Part shown: in pieces, positions 39,140-50,258 of the stretch
Numbering within the stretch: the first letter of the stretch is position 1
Layout: every line of letters starts with the position of its first letter
NCBI GenBank assembly: GCA_003260075.1
Contig: QLIY01000004.1
Location: 62,001-126,000, forward strand
Origin: Phallusia mammillata
Lineage: Eukaryota > Chordata > Ascidiacea > Phlebobranchia > Ascidiidae
DNA: 64,000 nucleotides
Direction: 5' to 3'
Notes under the pieces: model-generated
Database searches by the model: none
Seen by the model: the letters and a program-made list of their open reading frames with translations, nothing else
Told to the model about the DNA's origin: nothing
Translations under genes and position numbers: made by a program

Positions 39140-42100
39140 ACGTTTTAGGTGAAAATATTAGGCATTTATCAAATAAAAAAAACGACAAAACGTTTTTTTT
39201 AGTTAAAATTGTTTCATTTGCTTTCAGTACTAAGACTCTTCTGTGTAAAAGCTTTTATTGAGGCTATTCGCTAAGTAAAGAATACTGAATAAAAACTATA
39301 GATGACATAGCTAATAATTTATATTTGTAAGGTGATCTAGTTTTAATAAGAATCTCTTTATCAACTTATAATCTGCTATGTATTATTAACATGTAATTTT
39401 TACCCATGCGTTATAATATGGCCTATCATTTTTTCCTTGCAGAACGGCGACTTAAACAAGTACTGATATGCCCATAACTGCCACATAAAAAATTCACTGA
39501 CATAAAATTCTTCCTCATCTTATTCAAAACTTCATCTACCTGAACCGCTTGGTTATAGAATGAATCTACGAACAATTTGTTTCGAGAACAAGATGCAACT
39601 CGAGTGATGACACCTAATCAAGTTTTGTCGGCGTCGCTATTTAAACGCTCCTTGACCTAACTTTCTTGTCGGCGACGAGAAAGAGAAACAAAAGCGAGTC
39701 GCAAAAAAATCAACTGTAGCCACTAATTAATCCCCGAGCGAAAATGCTTTGCCAAACGTAACGCGCACTATTTGCATTGGCCTAATCCACTGTTGGTCAA
39801 ATGCATTATCCGCGTTGTGCAAATAAGCACCAGACGGGAACATCGATGGACAAGTGCTCGACAAGGTGCACATCGGGACAAGGCAAACACCAGCAACGAA
39901 AACTTGCTATTCTTGGCATCTGCACCTTTGCTTATACTGTATAGATTTTGTCTGCTGTATAGCAGTATCAATTGTTGTTCAGTCCAGACGTACATTTCAG
40001 TGATACTATTGCCCGTCTATAGATTTATTTGCTCATTTGGTGCGTGTTTAGGCAGTGCGACATTTTAGGAAAAATTTAAGCAAGTACCAAATACATAATA
40101 TTAACTTAATCTTTAAACATGGACACTTAACTCACAATTTAAAATAAACTTTAACATAAAATGATGAGCAAAAGCTTAGCCTACTTTTACCGATTAAAAA
40201 TATGCATTAAATATCCAAACATGTGGCGAACATTTTGTATGTCAAAATTGGTGTCAAACTTTTAGGTCCTAGCTAAAAAAAATTCAATTTTTTAAATTTT
40301 TAAAAGTAACCTACATAATTTTTGCGTAAAAGTCAAATGTGTAAATCTAATTAATTTAGCCGAAAGGAACTGCGTAATTGAATACGGAACTTCTGGACAA
40401 GTTTACGATGAGGACGTCCGTAGTTTAGCATGATAAGAACCTCGTTAGATCGGACGTCGTTCCTTTGCCCCACTTATCACCTAGTAAGGTAGACGTTCTA
40501 TACGGGATACGACCATCAACCGGGACTAAACCAACATTTTGGCCCAGTTAACATAATTAAACCGGCGCTAAAAGCTGTGAAACTATTGAAAATGATGTTT
40601 TGTACCGCCGTATATGGTTTTGCACATACAATATATTTTAAGCTCGTTTACAAGAAATTGAGCTGGAACAAAATTTGTTTATTTAAGTGGTATTCTTTGC
40701 TGGACAAAACCGAAATATTCGGATAAATAACTGAAGATTGAAGTCATTTGGTAAGCAGGGAGTAGCTATGGATATGCACTGTTAGAGAAAAAACAAACTT
40801 CTAAGTATACCACCGTTCAATGGTTTACCACCGTGTCAGTACTGCTTTTCACTGCAATGCGCAACAGAACGAACAATTTCTCTTCTATTATTTTTCCGAT
40901 CTTTAACTGTTGGTTTTACGGCAAGAGACTCGTGGCAGAGGCAACGGAAAGTGACCCAGTTGGGTTACATTTGCAAGTGATAAAACCGGATTATGGGTAA
41001 TGATAACACTAACAGTTCGCTGGTCAATGGACGCGTGCTGAGCGGCTTGTGCCCATCGTTGATCGCCAGGTCTCATGATTAGTACAAATCTTTGGCCTCT
41101 GCTTTCTCCTAATAGCCATTGTTTTTGTTTACCACCAAATGACATAACACAAGCTTAAACAATTTTTGTGACAATATTCACAAAGCCCTCAATAGTGACC
41201 AAAGTATTGGGAGTAATGTGAATGTCTGTGCCATAATTTGGTCAAAATGGAAGTTTCTCACGGCTACCTTAATTAAATTGAGCTCCAAAACAGGTTGCAA
41301 ATAGATACTGTTGACAATTGGCGCATCGAAAAAAGCTGTGAAATAAGCAAATTCCCACATATGGTTAATTAAGTAGCTGAACAAATCTGCCAGAATTTAA
41401 TCAAAGCATTGCAGAAGAGCGTCCAATTGATTTTTTAATATATACAGCTTTCGGACAGTTCGTGGTTTACCCTAGGTCGAAACAATTGAACAAAAACAGA
41501 TTGAATATACTTGAAACAAAACAGGTAACTCAACAGCCGACCCAGTGTGAGTATAACGCATTCAGGCGTCGCCCGCACTCTAAGAAACGAAAAACCCTAA
41601 ATCAAAACGTTTGGCATCACCTACCATTCTTGAGCCGTTTAAATCATTAACATACATGTACAACGGTAGAAAAATGCTTTGTCACGCCAGTTAACATTTT
41701 CTTGTTAAAAATTCGTGTTACAATATTACCAAGTTTAGGTTGTGATACTAAAAAGTCCAAATAAAATAAAATTATTACAAAAACTTGGTAAAGGTAGCAA
41801 CTTTGTTTTACGAGTATACCTTATGCTATTATCTGGTCCCCAAAACATTTGAGGCACAAAATTTAGTTTTAAAATTACAATAAGATTAAGAACCACTGTA
41901 ATACTGATACTATAAGTTGAGCTTTCAGTAGTGATTTTTGTTTGGATTCTTTTGTTTTAAGATTTTGTTTGACTAACTCATTTGTCTGATCTTTCCTCAA
42001 TGGAAAAAGAGTGGATGCTAACGGCTTAACACCCCTCATATAATCACTTGTAAAGAAACTTTAATACAGCAAACAGTTTGGAAGTAAATTAATACGAAAG

Positions 42101-42400
42101 CAAAGAATGCTTGTTAGTTTCTATGCTTCTTTCTTTGAGACGGTTTGGATTCGAGTAGGAATTTTTATGTGAAAAATTCCCGTCATGTTCGAAAGTGGCG
42201 TGATCTTCATTTCTCCCATTGTTTTGTTTAACTTGCACCATACCGTTATCGGTAATAATTAGTTCCGCCATGAAAACAGCCATATATGGACCAGTTCCTC
42301 CGTCGAAGAGACATGTTTCAAACAAACTTTGAGGTGACTGTGGGTATTACTTCCTATTGACCTTTGGCGCTTACTCCTATGGCGCGTTTAATATTTGCTC
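39140..42400. other. Spacer between the Hand-family gene and the C6-like cluster
   Basis: A 3.3 kb divergent intergenic region, expected to hold the bHLH promoter and enhancers. No gene could be supported. A minus frame at 40903-41145 has no recognised domain. Confidence 0.45.
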
Positions 42401-42458
42401 GCGTGGCGCAAGTTTTGCTTGAGGGTCATCGAAAAAGCAAGACGTTGCGGAACCGGCA

Positions 42459-42465
42459 TATAAAG
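42459..42465 (+). promoter_or_regulatory. TATA box of C6-like gene A
   Basis: TATAAAG lies 50 bases before the start codon at 42515. The surrounding block (about 42400-42500) recurs at 48585-48685 with TATAAA changed to TACAAA, which marks this as the duplicated promoter. Confidence 0.65.
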
Positions 42466-42514
42466 CCACACCAGTCAGCGTTGCGGCATTGCTAGCAAAC
42501 AACGGCGAAGTGAA

Positions 42515-45500
42515 ATGAAGCTTTCTCGTCCAGTTCAGTTATCAGTATTGCTGCTAATACTTTTGGTGGAAACCTCAATATCCTGTCGAAGTAGTTTTCG
42601 CTGCGACGTAAGTATAGAAAAGTGCCTTTTTAACGATTCTTCAAACGCACAGTTGTTTTCAAGCTCCGTTTTACCTTTACCCAGCAAGAAAATGTTTAAT
42701 TTACAAGATGTATGAGTTAGGGTTTAACAAGCGGTCAAATTTTACATAACCAATCTGAAAAAAATAGCATAAAATTTTTAATAACTTACTTGTCAATTAT
42801 TTATTGCACATACAAACCGGTAATCTTCACATTGCAAAATTGCAGGCAGGCAAATGGAGCAAATGGACACAATGCTCAGAAACTTGCGGTAGTGGAGTCC
42901 ACTCAAGGCATAGGCACCTAAAATCCTATTCACATGACAATGGATTGAGATACAGTTACTACGAAAATGAATGTCCTCACCTTACTGAAAGCGGGTCATG
43001 CACTGAACGACCTTGTTATGCACCCGACGTTCCTATTAACTGCGCATGGGGATCGTGGAAGAGCTGGAGCAGTTGTTCTGGAGCTGCAGTTAGCACGAGG
43101 GTAAGATACGACGAACATTTTTTGCATTTGTTGGGCATTATACCGAGGATTCCTAACCTGAAGTGTGTAGGCCTAGGCCCCAATGGAATTGTAAGATGAT
43201 TTCAGTAACAGGCAATAATTTTGAAAATATTTTATAGTGTGAAATTATCATACGAAGAGGAGTTCATTATCGGACAACATAAATCAAATTTGTGATATTT
43301 TTTTTAAAGTAAGAGTTCCGTCGTAAATGAAGAAAAAAGGTTTTCGGGTTTTACTGAGAGTGAAAATTTTTGCACAAACTGGCGTGAGATTTAAAATAGT
43401 TAGCTTAAACTTTTTTATGATTCTATCAATTATGATTCCATTTGCACATGGGAAACCTAATAACAAACTATGGTTAACCACCATAAAAGCGTTACAAACT
43501 TTGTAAGGCAGCGTTTAGGTCATATAAAAGTAAATGACAAAATAGTATACGTTTCAACTACACAGGCAAAACCAACCACTCTGACTCAAATGAATTGATG
43601 CGTTTTTCAAGGTTCTAACTTTGCAGTAGGCAAGTACAATTATTCTCATAAATCTTTATGTTTTTACAGAGCCGCATTCGAACAGTTTCCAGACCAGCAA
43701 TGTTTGGTGGTCGTGAATGTATTGGATCTGACAAGGACATTGATATTAACTGCCAATCAACATCAATTGTTCCCAAACATAAATGCCCTTCGTCTCAGAT
43801 CACCTGCAACTACGGTAAGTGGGTTGATAGCTAGGGTTTGCGAACCTATTGTTTTCGCTTTTTTTTCGAGTGGTTGGAATATTTGATATTTGCGGTTTCA
43901 TAAATACGTACGAAACAACAAGACAACATTAAATTAAAAACAACAACATATTAAACAGAGTTAAAAAGGGAATTACCACGTTTAAAGATTAGTTACAGAC
44001 CTATACCAAACAGTTACAAGAGAACCTACTTGGAATCAAACATAGCTTTATTCACTTACATTTGATTTTGCAGGTATGTCTTGTGTGGATTCTTCGCTGG
44101 CTTGCAATGGGGATAATGACTGCGGCGACTTTTCCGACGAAGAAAATTGCGCACAAACAAGACGTCGATGTTATTATCGTAACAACAGTAACATTCCAAA
44201 CGCCGAGATCATGGGATCAGGGTAAACATGTTTGTTTATTAAATGCAGTTTTGTGAGCAATTTCGTACAATAGCAGCGGTTCCGACTATCCTAAGCCTTT
44301 TGATAATTTATTCTTTACAGATTTAACATTGTAAAAAACGAACAAAGTGGGAAAATCCTGGACAACTCGAAATACAACGGAAGATGCAGCAGTGTGACAA
44401 GTGGAGATCATAGCGGACAAGTATTTCGATTACCACACAATCTACAGTCCTATAATTTTCAGGTTTACTTTCACATGTCCCAATTGAAATTGTGGAACTT
44501 TCTTGAAAAACAAACCTAAACTTTTGAATTTGATTTCAGGTTCGGTCTCGGACATCTTTGCAAGCGCACTCATATCAAAGTGCAGCAACGCTTTTTGAGG
44601 AGAAAAAGAATTCTTTTAGACATAAACTTAATTACGATAACGCATTACTATCATGTGAGTCAACATAGTTTCTGATACATTTTTCATAAGCAAAACGCCC
44701 ATGTTTCGAAATCAGCAACAAATTTCACAATATATTCTGTTTAAAGGCTTGCAAGATAGTACGAATTTACATAACTATTTCATCGAACTTTGAAGACTAG
44801 TCACTGTTTTCTGTGCATTAATGTCGATTTTACATTTAGTCCCAGGTATCTTCGGTCTTAGTATGAAAGCGGCGTACGGGTCAGATCGACAAATGCGAGT
44901 CGTCATCGAGCACTCAACCGGAACGAACTCGAAATACTTTAGAATCCAAAACAAAATACAAGTGGCCCAGTTCAGGTAATTAAAAAACATATATAGCAGT
45001 GTTTATTCTTGGAAGTATTAAAATCTGATGTATTGAAAAGGGCAATACTATGCAATGTGTTGGTCATATAAGTTTGCATTTTCTCCCTAATAAGCCTGCA
45101 GCAACTTAGTAATCATAATAAACTACTAAAAGTTGTTTTGTAAAGCACATATTTAAAAATAATACGGCACTAAAATATTCTTGCTATCTGGCAGCACAAT
45201 CTTATTTTTGGTTAGGTCATTTCCAGGCATTATTGCTAAAGCCTGTGCCCTTAGTAACATAGCATGACGTATTTTAAGGACACGTGACAATCCCATTCTA
45301 TCAGCATATTTTCGTGAGCGTGAGTTTATGTTGCCCGGCAATTACGACAACGTTAAGTACACAAAGATGATCACTGAGTTCGGCACACATTACTATTCCA
45401 GTGGAACGCTGGGTGGCCATTACGAATACATCTACCGCTATGACAGATCGGACTTGGCATCTTCAGGTGAATTACGATTTATTGTTTCTGTGTGAATGGC

Positions 45501-47385
45501 AGTCAAAAAAAGTAGTAAATATATCCACCCTTTTAGGACGAAATATATATTTTTGTTATTCAAAGAAAGGATTTATGCTTTTTACCTGTTGATTTATGAA
45601 AACAGTCTAATATTCTACTGATCTGAAGCAGGAATCTTTCTTTTTTACATTTTATTGTCTGTAGGAGATTCGTTAAATAACAAAACTGTTTTAGCTGTAT
45701 CCACCTTTGTCTAATAAACTTAAAAAATTGTAAAACAAATTCTCAAGTGATTTAACTTAGCCTCATTTATAAACTACGGCCCCATAAACCAGTGGTCGGC
45801 AACCGCCGGTCCGCGGCCCGGTACCGGTCCGCGAGGAGTTCGTTACCGGGCCGTATAGGTTTTCAGGTTAAATCCTATTAAACATTTTGCCCATGTATCC
45901 CGGAGATGATAAACTAATTTAGGCGTTTTTATTGCTAAATATATGTAATTTTTTTGAAGACCGGTCCGCGATAAAATTTTAGTTTCAAAAACGGTCCGCG
46001 TTGCAAAAAAGGTTGCCGACCCCTGCCATAAACAAACAACATTTCAACTTGGTGGCGTGCTTATTTTAGTATTAATGTGCTTACTTTACTTGTAGTTGGT
46101 CTTGTTTTTAATTACTTTGTCAAAATCTCGTTAACGAACCGACAAATTACAGGACTATCGGACGAACAACAGAAAGAATGTGTGGGAGATGCTTTTACTG
46201 TGAAGGTTTTCGGTAATTCAGCTGGAATAGAAAACAGTCGGTGTACAAGCAATTCGTTGTCGAGAAGAAATCAAGGTAAGGTTTTCAACCAATTTAATTT
46301 TCTTGCAAAAAACGTTTTCGTATTCACAGCTTTTATTGTGAAAAACTGAGCCAAAGTCAAACGAACACCAAAACATAAGACTAATTAGGAAATAAATACC
46401 AGATCATTACAACAACTAAACAACGGTTTTTTTACCAGAGTTAAAAGGGAGCCGAAATGTTGATTTTAATTTTCACACACAAATAAGCTTAAAACTCAAA
46501 TTAGGCATGAAGGTAGGTGAGATTGCGTTTGGTGGTTCCGAGCGTAAAGTCAAGCCTATACCAAGCCATGTTTTTACAAACTAAAGCACGAACGCGGTCA
46601 GATCCCGAACCCGAACCCAAAAAAACAACCCGACAAACGATACTGGTCTCAACTTCGGAAAAACAAATCAACAAAACCTGAGTCGTCCAAAATCGCAGTT
46701 TTATTCTGTTGGTAGGAAGTTTTACTCGAGCTGCACAAGAAGTAACATCGGACGTTAGAGGTGGCACATCAGAAACAGCTGCAGCACTCAGTTTCGTGAA
46801 CCAGTGGAAAACGCCCGATAGGACAAGCTTCGATGCATGGGCCAAAACCGTTAAGCATAATCCTGCAGTTGTAGATTACAAAGTAAGTCTTAAACTGTTG
46901 ATAAACATTCGATAAAGGGAACAGCAAAAAATAAAATAAAACACATCAAACAACATTTGGTCAGAAAAAGTCGCATAACAAGAGTAAACAATTATAATGC
47001 AATTTTCTTCTGCTGTAAACGTTAAGAACCAGATAACTAAACAACTACAGTGGTAATTGTGGTTTATTAATGGAGTATTTGAATCCATCAAATCACCAAG
47101 TAGTTTTGTAGATTCATCAAAATAACATTAACATATTTGGGGATTTGATTTTGATTTCTTTTATTTTTATTTTCGCAGTTAACTCCTATCTCGGCAGTCT
47201 TTAAGGATCATAACAAACGACTTCACATGGAAAGGGCCTTAAAAGAGTATTTGGAGCGATTTAATCCAGCTCTGTGCCCTGGCACCTGTCACAACGGGGG
47301 CTTAAAAGTGGTAGTCAACTATGGAAAAGCATGCAAGTGTCTTTGTGCACCGTGGTACACTGATATGTCGTGCAGAAGAATGTGA
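42515..47385 (+). CDS. C6-like terminal complement / MACPF protein, gene A
   Basis: Secreted protein with the core order of complement C6. Eleven exons: 42515-42607, 42846-43100, 43670-43814, 44074-44221, 44321-44462, 44540-44654, 44840-44975, 45279-45466, 46153-46275, 46716-46882, 47179-47385. All junctions are AG/GT and in phase, giving 572 residues. Signal peptide 1-23. TSP1 repeats from about 34 and 88 (WSKWTQCSETCG, then WGSWKSWSSC). LDLa about 157-185 (ACNGDNDCGDFSDEENC). MACPF about 205-520, with the family motif FGTHYYSSGTLGG at 379 and VRGGTSETAAAL in the second helical cluster. EGF-like 537-569 with six cysteines. The C-terminal TSP1, CCP and FIM modules of vertebrate C6 are absent. 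By family, it would insert into target membranes; that is inference. Copies B and C share every exon boundary phase. Confidence 0.9.
45790..46025. mobile_element. hAT MITE in intron 8 of gene A
   Basis: 236 bases with ends CAGTGGTCGGCAACC and, inverted, CAGGGGTCGGCAACC. It is flanked by the perfect duplication CCATAAAC (45782-45789 and 46026-46033). It is nearly identical to the element at 52495-52729, so both moved recently. Confidence 0.9.
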
Positions 47386-47563
47386 GGTGGTTGACAAAAA
47401 CACGTATACACAGAACTGTCTTGAACCAGTTATAATGTGTATTCTTGTGTTTATAAAATATCTGTTCAACTTGAAATGTATTGTTATTTTAGCATCATAA
47501 GTGCATGTAAAATGTATTGGCTCATTGATGTCGTTTCCAGTGTTCTCTCATTTACTATGTGTA

Positions 47564-47569
47564 AATAAA
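47564..47569 (+). promoter_or_regulatory. Poly(A) signal for gene A
   Basis: AATAAA 179 bases after the gene A stop codon. Confidence 0.6.
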
Positions 47570-48261
47570 CACAAACAAGTTACTGTCCAGATTTGATAGT
47601 GAAACAGGAATGAATTAATTTACTTCAAACTTTAACAAAGTTTGAAAGTAAAATCGTTTTAAAAACTTTATACATTACGAAACATGTGAGCGCAGATCTG
47701 ACGCAAAACAGAACAGTTGTTTGATTGTTTTGGCGATAACCAACACAATGATGAGATAGGAAATAAGAAAGAAGAACTGCTGGTATAGGATTGGTCAACT
47801 AGGCAATTGGTTACTGACGGTGCATTCCTATTTTCTGCGCTTACGTAGGAGCAGATTGAATGACTTTCAAATGACCTTCCACCTAGACACACGTTTGTAG
47901 TTTATAAAAGCCAAAACCGAAACTCCAGATGTGATGACCTACGCAAGTTTCCTAAATGAAGTGATATTGCCCGGAAATGGAATCTAGAGTGCGCATTCAA
48001 TGGCTTTCGAATGCTCTTTAAATGTGATACTTGCATGACGCAAGTTAGTTTCGAAAACGCCACGACCGGGAAACCATTTGAAACGCATAAAGATCAATTG
48101 AAGGTCAAGCTAATAAAATAAACTTTAACTGCACTATAGTAAATTACCGCAACAAAACCGATTTGTCGTTAACAGCGCATATGCACCAAATTGAAGGTTC
48201 TGTACATTCACGTCAACAATCAACATAAATTTAACGCCAACGTTGTAACTTGAGAATTAAA

Positions 48262-50125
48262 ATGTCTTGCAATGATGACGGGATAGAAAGACTGTGTCAT
48301 ATGACGTTTTGTGATACTAGCAACGATAGAAACGCGGATGTTAAATCCTTGAAGAGTATCGGTTTTTATTTTTAAATTTACTTTTCAAAAACTTCCCTCG
48401 TTTGTTTGAATATCAACTATGTTATCAGTTACAATTGGTTCCGCTTGGAAAACAACCATATATGGATCGGTTCCTCTGCAGGTGAATTTCTTCAACGTGT
48501 TTAACCGAGATTTATGGTGGCTTTTATCTCCTATTAATCTTTGTCGCATATAGTCGTGTGGCTCGTTCAATATTTGCTCGCCTGGCGCAAGTTTGCTGGA
48601 GGGTCATCGAAAGAGCAAGACGTTGCGGAACCGGCATACAAAGCCACACCAGTCAGCGTTGCAGCATTGCTGTAGAGAACAACGTTTGCGAGCGCAGATA
48701 TTTATCGGTATTGCTGGCTATTTTTTTTCCGCCAAAAAATAGCAATACCGATAAATAACAAACTTCAATTGGTGGAAACTTCAATCTTCTGTCAACTTCT
48801 TTTTCAATGAAGCATAAAAAACCTACACAATCAGGCTTAATTATTGATCCCTTTATTGTAGAATACAATTAAAAAATCATAAAAATATAGGATCTGCTAG
48901 TATGGCAAAGTGGAGAATCAAGAACAGAACGAAAATATATCATGCGAATACAAAGCAACCCATTTTAATTAGGTGGTTGTAGGTTATGTGAGTGCCAATT
49001 GCCCTTTTGATCACTATCTTCGCTCTAAACAAATTATTTGAAAGCCGCAACTTGGAATGATTCAAACACTAACGAGCCAAGAAACGGGTTCTCAATGACT
49101 CTGGTTAGCAAAGAGAGAGAAATGATCTTTCCACACAAGCAGCAATCACTTTCTAATTCCATTAACACTGAACATTCAAATCTGTCCTTGGCAGCTATTA
49201 ACGCACTTGAAGGCAAGTAAACCAAACATTAAATTTAACAATTTCAATCCGAGCTTTGTGTTGTGAGGGCAACGTTCGGAAAAACACCATAGAAATCTCT
49301 ATTTTATTGCAACTTCCATTTCGTGCGTATTTGCAAGAATTTGAATTATAAAAAACTAAACTAAGAATTTTACTACACTTTGTAGAAAACTTACTACAAG
49401 GAATTTTACTACAAAGCGAATAAACTGCCTCCGAAGTCGTAATTCGAACGAGTTAATTACATGTAATTGCACTTTTGAACGGAAATAAAGGAGAAATGCG
49501 TAAATTTGTTGACTAAACTGTGTCCTTTGTAACCTTCAGTTTTTACCACAAAGGACGTGCAAAAGCTAAAAGTATCTAAAGCAAGACAAACATCTTGTTA
49601 AACTTTACGGAACTCGCAAACCGTTGCACGACCTTAAATCAAAAATTTATAGAGTCGTCGTTAAATTGTCGTAGTTGCAATCGAATTTAAAATTACTTAA
49701 CCATTATCAAACATATCATACTCTCAAAATTGTGTGTTTCATATTCACACTGTCTTACTCTGGCTTTTGAATGTGTATCATCAAATATCGTACAAAAACG
49801 AAACTAAGGTTAATATTCTGCAAATCAAATATAATGGGGTGCCATAAACCCATCCCTTAAAATCTCAAGTGATTATCAGCATTCCTTTGACGAAGTCGGG
49901 CTTAAAAGTAAATGTTTTTTATTACTTTCACTCATTTAATTATCGGTGTGTGTATAAAGGTAAGAGTATTACAACGACCAAATCAGTTTTGACAAAAAGC
50001 AGACCCATTGAAAATAGCCTAGGTTTAGATAATAATTATCTGCAGCAGTTGAACTTCATGGTCGACCGCATTAGATACCAATACTTTTTGAATGCCGGCC
50101 CTGTTAGCACGAAATATACCGTGTA
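48262..50125 (+). CDS. Candidate small gene between C6-like genes A and B (tentative)
   Basis: The strongest piece is a 3' exon ending at TAA 50123-50125. It starts after a possible acceptor near 49969 and ends NYLQQLNFMVDRIRYQYFLN plus AGPVSTKYTV. An upstream open block at about 49043-49214 (TWNDSNTNEPRNGFSMTLVS onward) ends at a GTAAAC donor. An ATG at 48262 opens MSCNDDGIERLCHMTFCDTS with a possible donor near 48353. The phase of the first junction can be made to fit; the second is ambiguous. It overlaps the C6-like promoter relic. I recognise no family and no signal peptide. It could be a real short gene or chance open frames. Confidence 0.27.
48410..48815 (+). pseudogene. Relic of a C6-like promoter and exon 1
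   Basis: Matches the 5' end of gene A (about 42225-42600). The shared upstream block is GGGTCATCGAAARAGCAAG, then GACGTTGCGGAACCGGCAT, with the TATA box changed to TACAAA. The following exon-1 homology (TTATCGGTATTGCTG, and later TTGGTGGAAACTTCAAT) is split by a hairpin-forming inverted copy and has no start codon. No exons 2-11 follow, so it is the broken end of an extra tandem copy. Confidence 0.75.
48700..48756. repeat. Inverted duplication (hairpin) in the exon-1 relic
   Basis: The left arm at 48700-48726 begins ATTTATCGGTATTGCT; the right arm at 48734-48756 ends AGCAATACCGATAAAT. The arms are complementary apart from a four-base bulge, around a seven-base loop. Confidence 0.85.
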
Positions 50126-50258
50126 AAGTATGGTGTTATTCCATTTTATGAGAGTTTCTAAGACATGGATAGTGTGTCAATAATATTATTTATGGTAACA
50201 ATTTTTCTTCTGTAACCCAGGTTCTACATGTTTTGAGGTTTTTGAAAAATAAATAGGC

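Noticed and set aside
40903..41145. 80-codon minus-strand frame
   Set aside because: No known domain and no convincing splice borders; probably chance.
46540..46640. Short ACCCGAACCC-like stretches, also near 51.5 kb
   Set aside because: Too short and diverged to define a repeat family or a telomere-like array.
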